Assembly: GCA_024704765.1 (NCBI GenBank)
Contig: JAKMXF010000022.1
Span: 1-64,000 of the forward strand
Direction: 5' to 3'
Length of the DNA stretch: 64,000 nt
From: Oopsacas minuta
Lineage: Eukaryota; Porifera; Hexactinellida; Lyssacinosida; Leucopsacidae
The notes under the pieces were generated by a model. The model was given only the letters and a program-made list of their open reading frames with translations. It was not told the DNA's origin and ran no database searches. Positions 52,944 through 63,361 of the stretch are shown here, piece after piece (the first letter of the stretch is position 1; each line of letters starts with the position of its first letter). Made by a program: the position numbers and the translations under genes.

Positions 52944-55065
52944 CTAGCATTTCAGAGTCTTGTGCAATAGTTTTGGCCTGTAATCAATACTTTTGTCCAA
53001 CAGCGATTCTCGTGCCTTAAAGCTTTTAAATAAGTCAAGAGCCCTCCTGGCTACATCCCAGGGAACCTCCATACCATCCCTACACATTTTGAAAGGATTG
53101 TTATACTCGCTTAAGTTAGCGAGATGAACTTTAGGCACGTTTTTTAGATAGAACCATTTTACGTGGAACTTTCCTTTCCAATTGTCGTCATGCCATAAAC
53201 CTGTTAGAGCTTCAAAATCTACAGAAGACTTCATCTCAGCACATCCATACATGTAATCCATTCTAGCAGCTCCGTAGAATAGGATAACACTGTTACCGTC
53301 ATTAATCGCGGTTTGAAGGGTCTTATTGCCTCTACTGGTACTGCTCCACACTCCGTAACGGACAGACTGGAAGATGTTCTCCTCTACCGTGGAGGTGAGA
53401 ATAAAGAATTTAGTCTGTTTCTGATTGGGATTGAATGGTAGTCCTATATTATAGTTAACCAAGTGAGATACGTCTGGGTAGAACTCAGTTGCCTTGCTTC
53501 CCACTATATATAGACATACATGAATAGCAGAGTGATTAATTACCTATACGTATGTTACAAATAAGTACTTACTTATAGGAGAATGCTGTCTATGGTGCAT
53601 AGGGGGGTAGTGATTGTTCCGCTTGGAGCCTTGTCTAGATCCCATAGAGAACTTGGGAGCATGAGGGTCCATAGAAGAGGAAGGATTTGCTTTGAAGGAG
53701 TAATTGGTAGGAGTCTGATATAGGTCTGCTGTCAGCTGTAGTGTGGGTTCTTTATATTGAGCTTGCATTGGGAAATAGGCTATAATAATTAGTAAATGAA
53801 CAAGCACGAATAAGGTAATTAAAAAAGCTAAACTTACTGTGTAAATGTTGTTGAGGACTGAGTTCTGTTGTCGGTATACCGTGGTGATAAATAGGAGGAG
53901 GTTGAGGAAGATGGGTGTATACTCCATGTCCTCTGTGAGGATGTATGTGTTGAGTATGATCTATAGAAAATATGTATAACATAACATTAAGACTGCTAAG
54001 TTGTAATTAGACATATTGGGAAATGCCAATTTAGAGGCAGTGAAACCGGCATAAATCGACACCAGTATAACCGCGGAAGACTTGTATAATCCGGCAGTGT
54101 TTCTAATCTGAAATAGCTTCCGACAATATAAATTCAGCTGAATAATCAGACAATTTGCTAAATCGGCCAAAATTTTTCCCAATGAGTGTTGGTTTATGCT
54201 AGTTCTACTGTAGAAGTACAAGTGTACATACTTGAAAAAATATCTGTATTAATCTCAATTATCATTTATTCAATATACTACCTTGTCTCCTGTGTAAGTG
54301 TGGGTCTTGATAGGAATAGACCTGATTCACATGTGAGTGGTTAGTCCCCATTGATCGTGAGTTATGTCCACTATGTGAATAGTGAGTAGGAGAACTATTA
54401 TTATGAGAACCAGTATCTCGGTGATAAGACGTGTCTCTGTAATGAGAGCCTGTATCCCTATGAGAAGGCGTATCTCTGTGAGAAGGTGTATCTCTATAAC
54501 TATGATGAGATACATCTCTATGAGAATTGGGCTCCTTATAGGTCAGTTTTTCCCTGTGAGATTGTGTCTCCCTATCCCTATGTGGTAGAGTCTCCTTATA
54601 AGATTGTGTTTCTCTATGGGGTGGTATTTCCTTGTGGAGAGGAGACTCTCTTTTTAGGGGTACATCTTTATTCGGAGATTTCTCTCTATTGTCTTGTGAA
54701 TTCGGGTGACGTCTTGTTCCCTCTTTAGACCGTTTTTCATGTTCCTTTCTCTCTGTATTGACAGTTGTTTGTTCCTTGTCTTCAGATTTAGTTTGAAGAG
54801 GGTCTTCCTGAGTAGAAGTATCACTCTCGATTGGACTCGTACCAGGGATCCCCTTCTCCAACTCCACTTCAGGAACACCTGCCATCATGGCAATGTATAT
54901 ATAAGGGAGGTCTAATCCAGGGAGCTTCTTGTAGGAAGCTTCTTTCTCTTTTTCTCGAGCAAAGAAGTCAGCACACAACAGCTGCACCTGTCCTGGGTCA
55001 GTGATACCAGCTGTGAGGACCAACGCAGGGTCGCTTTCAATCATACATGTCTCAGTTACAGACAT
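52944..55065 (-). CDS. YTH-domain m6A reader, YTHDF-like
   Basis: Four exons. Exon 1 (about 54283-55065) begins MSVTETCMIESDPALVLTAG and contains a low-complexity Ser/His/Arg/Asp region with repeated SHRDT units. Two middle exons (53.5-54.0 kb) are Pro/Gln/His-rich. The last exon (52944-53504) encodes the YTH domain: KFFILTSTVEENIFQSVRYG, then VWSSTSRGNKTLQTA, GLWHDDNWKGKFHVKWFYLK and VPWDVARRALDLFKSF. The three cage tryptophans (GVWSS, GLW, DNWKG) that hold N6-methyladenosine are all present. The W-K-G-x-F-x-V-x-W block favours YTHDF over YTHDC. A MITE lies in its first intron. Confidence 0.85.
54038..54210. mobile_element. MITE-like element 3, in YTHDF intron
   Basis: About 173 bp. Left CAGTGAAACCGGCATAAA, right (inverted) CAGTAGAACTAGCATAAA. 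It also contains an inner CTTGTATAATC motif like that of element 2. Confidence 0.55.
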
Positions 55066-56405
55066 AAAATGTATGCAATATTCAACTGGTGTACTAAATA
55101 ATTATCAGATATTGTAGGTAAGCTAATTACAAGAATAAATAAATAATTTCAACAAATCATTTGGAAATAAATTCTGAATTAAAACTACATCTAATTGATC
55201 AGTAGTGTATTATTCATAGAACGATTAATAAATAACGCAATAAAGGATGCGATATCCAGGTGATGTATTATCTTTCTATCAAAATGAAAAGAATAAATGA
55301 CGTCAGTATGCATGCGTGCAAAGAATTAATAAGCATGATGTAATGATAATATTGTGTAACATCGTAGTGGGTAATTTTGTGGAAATATTTGCACTTTCAA
55401 TTCTATTTATACCAAAGTAAATTCCTAGAATTATAAGTCCCTAAAAATAATCTTAAATAGAGATTCTTCAGCAGGAGAGAAATAGATGACTAATCAGTAG
55501 TTCGTGTTTTCCCAAAAAGTAAATATAATTCGGTTATGATTATTAGGTTAACAACATTGATTAAATATTAACAGAATTAATTAACCGATTACTGCTGAAG
55601 TGTTACATTCGTGACAAAAAGGAACAGTAAATTTTACCACTTCGTTTAACATATTCCCGCACCCAAATCGATATTTTTTAGCACCTTTATGACGTCATAA
55701 AATGACACATTTTTCCGTCAGTATTCAGTTAATTGTCAAAGAGATTTGCCTCTACCAAATTAGTGAAATGTCTTTTCATCAATTTTGGTTTTAATGAATT
55801 TTGTTAAACTTTGCATCAATTTGGTTAATAACCTAATAAATTTTCTAAACTATTGACACATGTTCTATTCCGTAAAGAGGCATGATAAACCGAATACGAC
55901 GGGAGAAACGTTTGATTTTATGACCTCATAAGGTGATGAAATCTCGATTTGAGTGCGGGAATTTGGTAAAACGAAGTGGTAAAATTTTTGTGTTCCTTTT
56001 CGTTACAAACTTCACACTTAGGCCGTAATTGGTTAATCGGAGAACTCGATTAAGAGGTGTGTGTATATCGTACGCATATTCGACTGTAGCCTAGATGAAT
56101 CCCAACAGTTATAAGAGCATTCATATTAAACCAAGCCCTGCCCCTCTAGTAAATATCTGAAGATTATTAAAATGATATTATTAATGACATGAAAATCTAG
56201 TAATTATATATTCTTTCATTCAAATGATTTGAGTATTACATAATATCAATCAACAAAATATTAATAGTCTAACAAGAGGGAGGAATTATTCAGACAAGGT
56301 TGAAAATTCTTTGTAATACAAGTTTAGGTAAACAAGTATGCAAACCTATTACCTCTGGATAGTATAAATATACAACTTATATAACAGAATAATACACCTT
56401 AAATA
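55066..56405. other. divergent intergenic region with fold-back element
   Basis: About 1.3 kb between YTHDF (minus) and the SH2-PH gene (plus). Most of its right half is the fold-back element at 55581-56042. Confidence 0.7.
55581..56042. mobile_element. fold-back element with long terminal inverted repeats
   Basis: Arms of about 125 bp (55581-55702 and 55915-56042) are inverted and roughly 80% alike. Shared blocks include TTTTACCACTTCGTTT, TTCCCGCAC-CAAATCGA, AAAGGAAC and the outer CCGATTA. The center (about 210 bp) has no ORF. It is consistent with a non-autonomous DNA element of the long-TIR class. Confidence 0.75.
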
Positions 56406-57323
56406 ATGGCAGGAAATATTCTTAAAACAAAGAGATTCGTATACTATGTCAAAGCAGAGAGCGAGGATAAGAATACCGACGAGAGTGAACACATTTCATC
56501 TGATGAAGAAGTAGAAGATCTGGGAGATAAGGGAGATCCATTCACATGTGTGAGATGGTATTATCCAGAGCTGAGTGCAAGAGATGCTGAAGCAATCCTA
56601 CGCATACACAAAATAGAAGGAAGCTATATATTGAGGTCATCCCCCAATAAATATCTCATAGAAGGAGATCAGTTTTCGGCAAAAGAATACTCTCTCAACG
56701 TATGGTACGATGGAAGAACATGGCAATTCAAAGTAAAGTACAGACTAGAGGGAGGGACTGTGAATTTCGGATTGATAGAATATGCAAATGTAAAGGAATT
56801 CGAAATAAAAATGAGGAATGGTTATAAACTACGTACGGGAGCTTATACTATTAGACTTAAAAAGCCAATTCCAAATATTTCAGAGCCTTCAATCACGAAA
56901 GAAAAGTATTTTGAGCATGGAATAGCGAAAGTTACTACATACGAATATCCTATATATCCAGGAAACTCTCCCAATATTAGATTCCAATCAACATCAGCAT
57001 TGCATTCTGAGAAATTGAATTATGAGGTACATAGTGGATACTTAACTAAACAAGGTCACGTATTCAAGAACTGGAAGAGAAGATGGTTCACAATAAAGGA
57101 GAATGATCTCACTTACTATAAAAGTAACAATATTAACGAACAAGCCATCAATACGATAAATCTAGACACGATAGAACAGATAATAGTGAATGATCACAAC
57201 TATAAGAGAGATTATTGTTTCACAATAGTAGCAAAAGACGGTTACAGATTGACAATGCAAGCTGAAAATGAAACCGAGTATAGAAGGTGGATCGAGAAGC
57301 TGAGTCGGATTGTGAAAGTGTGA
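56406..57323 (+). CDS. SH2-PH adaptor, DAPP1/Bam32-like, intronless
   Basis: 305 residues. An acidic N-terminus precedes an SH2 domain: VRWYYPELSARDAEAILRIH, then EGSYILRSSPNKY with the phosphotyrosine-binding Arg, EYSLNVWYDGR and GGTVNFGL. The C-terminal PH domain has HSGYLTKQGHVFKNWKRRWF, TIKENDLTYYK, and YRRWIEKLSRI at its final helix. The order SH2 then PH and the overall size match DAPP1, which binds PI(3,4)P2/PIP3 downstream of PI3-kinase. The K-x-W-K-x-R-W motif supports phosphoinositide binding. Confidence 0.85.
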   Translation: MAGNILKTKRFVYYVKAESEDKNTDESEHISSDEEVEDLGDKGDPFTCVRWYYPELSARDAEAILRIHKIEGSYILRSSPNKYLIEGDQFSAKEYSLNVWYDGRTWQFKVKYRLEGGTVNFGLIEYANVKEFEIKMRNGYKLRTGAYTIRLKKPIPNISEPSITKEKYFEHGIAKVTTYEYPIYPGNSPNIRFQSTSALHSEKLNYEVHSGYLTKQGHVFKNWKRRWFTIKENDLTYYKSNNINEQAINTINLDTIEQIIVNDHNYKRDYCFTIVAKDGYRLTMQAENETEYRRWIEKLSRIVKV

Positions 57324-57466
57324 ATGAATAATATAATGTTAATCAAATTAATACAGAATGAGTTTATTATTATTTATTATTTATCACATTATAAATAAAT
57401 AAATAAATCAGGGCTAATAACAAATAATTATGGCACAATGCTTGAAATTAACTATTAGTTATATAT

Positions 57467-57616
57467 GTACTGGCATAGCCTACAAACCTGACAATAACTG
57501 AAACAGGAAAACGTAACCAGAAGATGGAACAAATTCTATATAATTCGTACATAGAATTTGTTCCATCTGGTTACGTTTCCCTGTTTCAATTACTGTCAGG
57601 CTGTAAGCTATGGTAC
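57467..57616. repeat. 150-nt near-perfect hairpin
   Basis: Arms of about 66-73 nt (57467-57539 and 57551-57616) pair over nearly their whole length with a few bulges. The loop is only about 11 nt. Shared arm blocks are GGAACAAATTCTAT, AACGTAACCAG, TGAAACAGG and CCTGACA. It could be a MITE or a pre-miRNA-like RNA. Confidence 0.85.
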
Positions 57617-58094
57617 TAGTTAATTAAATTGTAGTTATTCGCATTTTAGCTCAATAAAGTAACAAAAAGGTGAGTACAGAATTAGTACAAGCTCGTGGCC
57701 GAACGGTCTAAATCAAAATACACTAAAATCTATAAATCGTATTGAACATGAATAACAGCTATATGTTAGGGCACAAGGGAACAGCACACAGACTCAAAGA
57801 TTAACACACTCGTAAGGCAAGATACCGTCAACTAAGCAAGGCAACCAAACAGGACAGATAACTCTGCACTAGTACGTACTATACTTAACCACCTGATAAT
57901 AATGTTATTGCTACTTCAATGCAACTACAAATGCTTTGGGCTCATTTGATTAGCTTGAACAATGGCTCACCTAATTCTTACATGAATTTTATCTAAATTT
58001 ATACGTGCAAGAGAAGCGAGACTTTCCAAATGGTTCTGTAAGAATGAGAATCACTCAAACTGACATTTCAGCATTTAATTTAAGATGGAATTAA

Positions 58095-58212
58095 CTTTAA
58101 TACATATATATACATATATACATATACATATATACATATATACATATACATATATACATATATACATATATACATATATACACATATATATGTATATATA
58201 TATATATATATA
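58095..58212. repeat. ATACAT / TA microsatellite
   Basis: Alternating ATATACAT units that end in a TA run. The open frame across it on the minus strand (YIYIYIY...) is an artefact. Confidence 0.9.
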
Positions 58213-58754
58213 CTTCAAGATGAAACTTATATGAAATAATGCAGAGGAATAGAACTCGGAATACAAAAGGAGTGGAATTAGAAGAAAGAGTAACGTATAG
58301 CTGATAGATAAGATAGTGATACTAAGTGATAACATTAGATAGAATGCCAAAAATAATAACAATACGTATAACATTAATAAACACTTTATAGCACAAACGT
58401 ATTATGTTAACCAGCTTGCGAAATAATGGCTTAAAAATTACAGATGGATTCAGGAAAGTGGATGAAGCAAAGATGTAACATCTGAGGCTGCAAGAGCATT
58501 TACTCTTAAATTAGATCATAAATATGTCATAGAGACTTATTAAGAATTACTTTAGACTGTAAAATCTGTAAAATCTGTAATACTATCAATTAACCAGACA
58601 TGTAATATATATATATATATGTATTGACAAAGATGGTAAGCAAATTAGCGAAAAAAGCCAAACGTTATTATTCATATCGTAGACACATCTAACTCACATA
58701 TCAACAATTGATTCATTTGAACTCGTGCGTTCACTGATATTAAAACAGAACATT

Positions 58755-59672
58755 CTAATCTGTATGCATAGGATCAACAGGTAGTTCTCTGTAGTCTGTC
58801 CATTTCTTATAAGCAACTGGAGAGAGTGATAGAACTGCTAACAAAGCAGTTATTAGAATTGAATTGAGAGAGAGAGCATCTCCTGTTGTTGTCAGGGTAT
58901 AGAGAGTTGTTCCTGCTCGAATAAATATGAAAGACGGAGGAGCAACTCCACAAAATGTCCCAATAATGAAAGGAATCAGAGAAACACCAATCTGAGGAGC
59001 AGCAATGTTAATAAACCAGTTAGGAAGGAATGGAGTAATCCTCAAGAATATAATGTAGTAAATGAGATGGTCTTTATGCTTGTCAATCTTATCTTTCCAA
59101 TTCGATATTCTATCTCGGAAATTGAATCTATTCGAACAATATACTAATGTGTACGTATAGAAAAGGTAAGCTATTGCATCATAAACAAACCTTGATATTA
59201 GAGAGCTACCGATGAGATTAGCTAGCAGATAGCAGTTAGTAGCCCCGATAGTACTACAAGTACAGACCAATAACAGAGCTAGTGGGAAAGGGAAGAGAAA
59301 CCCAGACAATATACTAAGGCCTATACTACCAGGGATAGCAAAAGTTTGTAAGAAAATGTATGTTGTGAAGACTCCTAGCGTTACGAAGATGAGATGAGTC
59401 TCTTTATAACGTGAAAGAACTCTACCCAGTTCCTTAGCATCTTCTATATCTCTAGAAATAAATAATCTATAATAAAATAAACAATAACAAACGTGATTCA
59501 GAAAAGAGCTAAGCTACCTAGGTAGTTTAATTGATGCTCTCTCACTCTCCTCCATGTCAGGCATGTTATAGAATACAATTGCGATAAGAGAGAGACTAAT
59601 CAGGAATAGAGTAACCAAGAGTTGTAGTGATCTTGAGTGAGAGTTACTTGTACTTGTCTGGGCTTCATCCAT
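58755..59672 (-). CDS. TMEM41B: TMEM41B-like VTT-domain ER lipid scramblase
   Basis: Three exons: start at ATG 59672 (MDEAQTSTSNSHS) with a first membrane helix and ESERASIKLPR. The middle exon (about 59300-59457) gives RDIEDAKELGRVLSRYKET and FATYIFLQTFAIPGS-type sequence. The last exon (58755-59309, overlapping frame) carries SGFLFPFPLALLLVCTCST, then FLRITPFLPNWFINIAAPQI and FIIGTFCGVAPPSFIFIRAG, the VTT signature. In other animals it scrambles phospholipids in the ER and supports autophagosome formation. Upstream ATGs in the same frame exist but the sequence before 59672 is not family-like. Confidence 0.93.
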
Positions 59673-60517
59673 GAGATGAAAAAGGAAACTAAACTGCCTA
59701 ACAGAAATGATAGTATACAAATCAAGGGAACCAAAACTAAATACATTAGCAATAGCTATCCACCTTTGAAAAATCGGCGATATTTTTGTACAATTCAGGG
59801 TAAGGTCATATCCATATTTTGTCATGCCTAATTGTGGAACATTACGTAAAGGCTCCGGAAAATAGTAGTAGAGTACACCATATAAGGAAAGCTTAAATTA
59901 TTACAATTAAGTGGCTAGGATGAGCCCTTGTCGGTAATCTGATGGATTTCTATAATAGCTTCTAAACAATGAGTCCCTAGTGATAATGTTCGGGGAACAT
60001 TATTCACTGTGACACCCGATGTTGACTGTAATTACAGATAAAGGGGCAATCAAGTACGCTGAATCAGAATTTCGCATTTTCTAATTCTAATTTGTAAGTT
60101 TATTGTTGTTTATATGAATATAAAGTAAACAAATTTCTAAATTCGTAGTCCCAGAAACTTGCTTTCAACGCGACGGTAATGGAGTAAGGTGACTGATTCC
60201 GAATTTAGCACTTTCAACATAGTGAAGATCTCACATGTAAATAATTGTTGTTCATATAAAAGATTCGAGACACGTAGTGCTGAGTTAGATGCGAACGTAG
60301 AGTGTTCGCAAGCCTCACACCTTGCGACACTCTACCTCTTGCAGACTTGCAGTTAAAACGCGTTTGACTCGAAATGCTCTTTGGCTATAACTGCACACAA
60401 TGTACCTACATTGGCTACATACAATATACATCAAAATAATTACTGATTGAATTCCTTCCTAATACTTCTAGAACAATATAGTAGTTATCTATTCCGATTA
60501 CTTATAGAGTTATAGTG
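59673..60517. other. divergent intergenic region
   Basis: About 845 bp between TMEM41B (minus) and the coiled-coil/CAP-Gly gene (plus). It contains a copy of the short dispersed repeat at about 60100-60150. Confidence 0.6.
60100..60150. repeat. copy of short dispersed repeat
   Basis: ATTGTTGTTTATATGAATAT followed by AAAGTAAACAAATTTCTAAA matches about 17739-17782 almost base for base. Confidence 0.7.
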
Positions 60518-62892
60518 ATGGCCACGGGTCCTGTGTCTCTCCCCAGAGACAACGCTCTTGCGGCTCTCAGAGTGATAGTAGAGGAGAAGAAAGGAGAAGT
60601 GACTAGGAATTTTCTAGAATTAACTACCGCACTAAAAACGTCTGAGGATACAGTGACTAAGAAGTTAGACGAAATATACATTGACACCAGAGAGAGTGTA
60701 GAGAGCAATGAGAGAACAGTGACACAACTTGAACAATCCAAAATTGCCTTTCAAGCTACTTTGGTTGATAATAAAATGAATTTATTCTTACAAAACACTA
60801 TTCAAAGTATTGATGGTCAAATTGCGGAAGTACGTAACTCTACTACAGTTCCTAAGCAGATCTATCTGAGATGGAGGAATGAAGATGTGAAGCAATCTAT
60901 TCACAAGGTTTGTGACGTCATTAGTTCCCCAGCTGCTAACGTAGTAGAAGGCCCTACAATACAATCTATTCAGGTAATTTATTCAAATATGTATACTTGT
61001 ATGAGTTTATAAATTTTAACGATAATATCAAATATATTACCAATATAACTTCATTGGTGTAACATTCCCGAGATCAGAACCCTTGCTCTTTTAACAGGTT
61101 AAAGATACAAGAGAAATTGAGACTCTGAAAACAAGTCATGCTATTGAGAAGGAAGAATTCTTGAAAAGAGAAGAGAAACACAAACAAACTATCACACAAT
61201 TGAAAGGTAGAATTGCTGACAAGGACAGAGAAATATCTTTCAGAGAGGAAAAGTTGAAAAATCTAGAAGAAGAAATGGGTATGTAATATACATTACCTGT
61301 AATACTAATAGTTTGTTTAATATTACGAATTTAATCTGAATACTTTCAGGAAGATTCAGTGAGGAATCTCACCAAATATTCGATAAGTACTCTGAAGATA
61401 AATCTAAATATGACGAATCTGAGACTCATCTAGAAGAAATGAGAAAAGAGCTACTAAAACATAAACATATGTTTACAGTACTAGAAAAGGAAAAACATCA
61501 ATTAGAAGAGACTAATAATGCTCTGATAACTCAAGGAGAAGAGTTTCAGAATGTAATATCAAGTCTGAAGTCTGAAAGAGAAGATTTACACAATCAGTGT
61601 TCAATGATGAGACAACAACAGCAACAGATTGTTACTGATTCTACACGAACAGATGAGGAGATATTATCATTAAAACAACAGATTAAACAACTAAAAGATA
61701 TTATTGCTGTAAAGGATAATGTAATCCAAAAATTTTCCGATTCAGAAGTTGTAACATTACAAAAGAAATATTCAGAATTAGAGCGTGAATTACGTCATTT
61801 GAAAGATACAACTAATCCACCAAATATTACTCATGAAGAAAGGATTTCTGGGACAACTGGAAGAAAGATTGTTAGTTTAGAGGAGAAAATTGGTGAATTA
61901 GAAATAGATTTAACTCTCAAAACAAGTGAATGTGATGATCTAAAGAGAGAGGTTGTTTCCTTAAAATCAGAATTGAAAGAAGCTCAAGATATATTAGCTT
62001 CTAAGTTAGAAAGATCTGAAGATTTAGCTGGTTTATCCGTTAGTCAGAGTTTGGGAGCAGATTTTAATAGAAAGGATTATACATATTACACCCAGCAATC
62101 TACTGGTAAGTTGTTCTAGAATTATGTTAGCAACCAACTTGCAGACGTGTGTAATTGTTACGTCATCACTACCATACAATAGTGTTTTTTTGAACTCTGA
62201 AACACTGATTTCATATACAATATTCAAGGCACACTAGTCATGGGCTAATTCTAATTTAGCTGAACACAACATACAAATTTCCCAGCAGCTAGCTCCTGAA
62301 AATTTATTATATTAATTATTTTCAATCTAATTATTATTCTGTTTAGATGCTGAGCTAATCAGGAATCTAAGAACACAAGTGAAGGAGTATCAAACACAAA
62401 TATCCGATCAGAGTGCTGATATTTCTTATCTTCAAAAACTAAAAGAAGAAAAGTTTACAGAAAATAATATTCTCAGAACTAATCTAGATGATACACTGAA
62501 AGAACTTAAGACTAAGTTACATTTAAAACACACAGAAGAAAATTTATCAGTCACTCAATCTTATTTGAATAAAGAGCAGAATCCTACCAAAGTACAACCA
62601 AAGATAGGTAATTACTTGCTATTTGATAGTAAAATTATTCATATTATATTGTCATTCCTTAGAAGATGGATTGCCATATGATAGCTAATTTAATAATGAG
62701 TAGTCAGCATGAAACACAATTCACACAAATACAACATTACTCGTCATACCCTAAGCCCACCCTATTATGCTATATTTTGTACCTGCATCCTACCAAGATT
62801 AGTCTGTAAGTCGACACCAGGATCATGCTGGGATTCATCTAGACCCTGTTTTACTGTTGAATCACTAACAAATTTTATTTGTGAAACCCAGC

Positions 62893-62966
<74 letters not shown>

Positions 62967-63361
62967 TACACATAGAAACTGTGGCAGAGAAACAACCTCA
63001 ATATGCTAAAGTTGCTGCTAAACAAATTCAACCTAAATACTCTCTTACACGAATTATGTTTAATGGAAAATATCAAGAATTCTATTCATTGAACCAAGTA
63101 GCTGATCCTAATACTCTCAAAGGAGAATTGATACTCTGTAGATCTAAACGGAATTATGATTATGTAGTTGGTACTCTGAAGGTTATTATACCAGCACAAT
63201 ACAAACAAGATAAGGCAATAGCAGGAATAGAGTTTATTGATTCATTAGGAAATAGCAATGGTGAGTTTAGTGGAAAACATTATTTCCAAACTAAGAAATT
63301 TTGTGCTGTTTTCTTACCAATTACTGAGGTTTATATGTCCTATAAACAACAAATGATGTAA
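60518..63361 (+). CDS. coiled-coil protein with C-terminal CAP-Gly-like domain
   Basis: Five exons with clean sites: 60518-60972, 61100-61276, 61351-62105, 62347-62605 and 62976-63361. The N-terminus has the recurrent helical module (ALRVIVEEKKGEVTRNFLEL...VPKQIYLRWRNEDVKQSIHK, then VC). A long coiled coil follows (about 450 residues, rich in Glu/Lys/Leu heptads). The last exon ends in IAGIEFIDSLGNSNGEFSGK, HYFQTKKFCAVFLPI, which fits the CAP-Gly pattern G-x-E-x...G-K-N-D-G-x-x-x-G-x-x-Y-F; the GKNDG core is changed to GNSNG. CAP-Gly domains bind EEY/F ends of tubulin and EB proteins, but the altered core may change this. A CYLD- or CLIP-like scaffold role is inference. Confidence 0.75.
62893..62966. 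repeat. (TTA)n microsatellite just before a splice acceptor
   Basis: Pure trinucleotide tract of about 24 units that ends about 9 bp before the ACATAG acceptor of the last exon of the gene at 60518-63361. Confidence 0.95.

Larger units (their letters stand above)
57324..58754. other. intergenic region with hairpin and microsatellites
   Basis: About 1.4 kb, tail to tail between the SH2-PH gene and TMEM41B. It contains the long hairpin at 57467-57616, TA/TACATA microsatellite DNA (58095-58212) and a short AT run near 58604. No coding exon was seen. Confidence 0.7.

Noticed and set aside
54382-54728. Overlapping plus-strand ORFs opposite the YTHDF N-terminal exon
   Set aside because: They mirror the SHRDT repeats and are shadows.
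57690-57760. tRNA-Ser/Leu-like A box (GTGGCCGAACGGTC)
   Set aside because: No matching anticodon arm, B box or closing stem; at most a decayed tRNA-derived fragment.
58075-58374. Minus-strand ORF rich in Tyr/Ile
   Set aside because: Translation of the TA/TACATA microsatellite; no independent protein signal.
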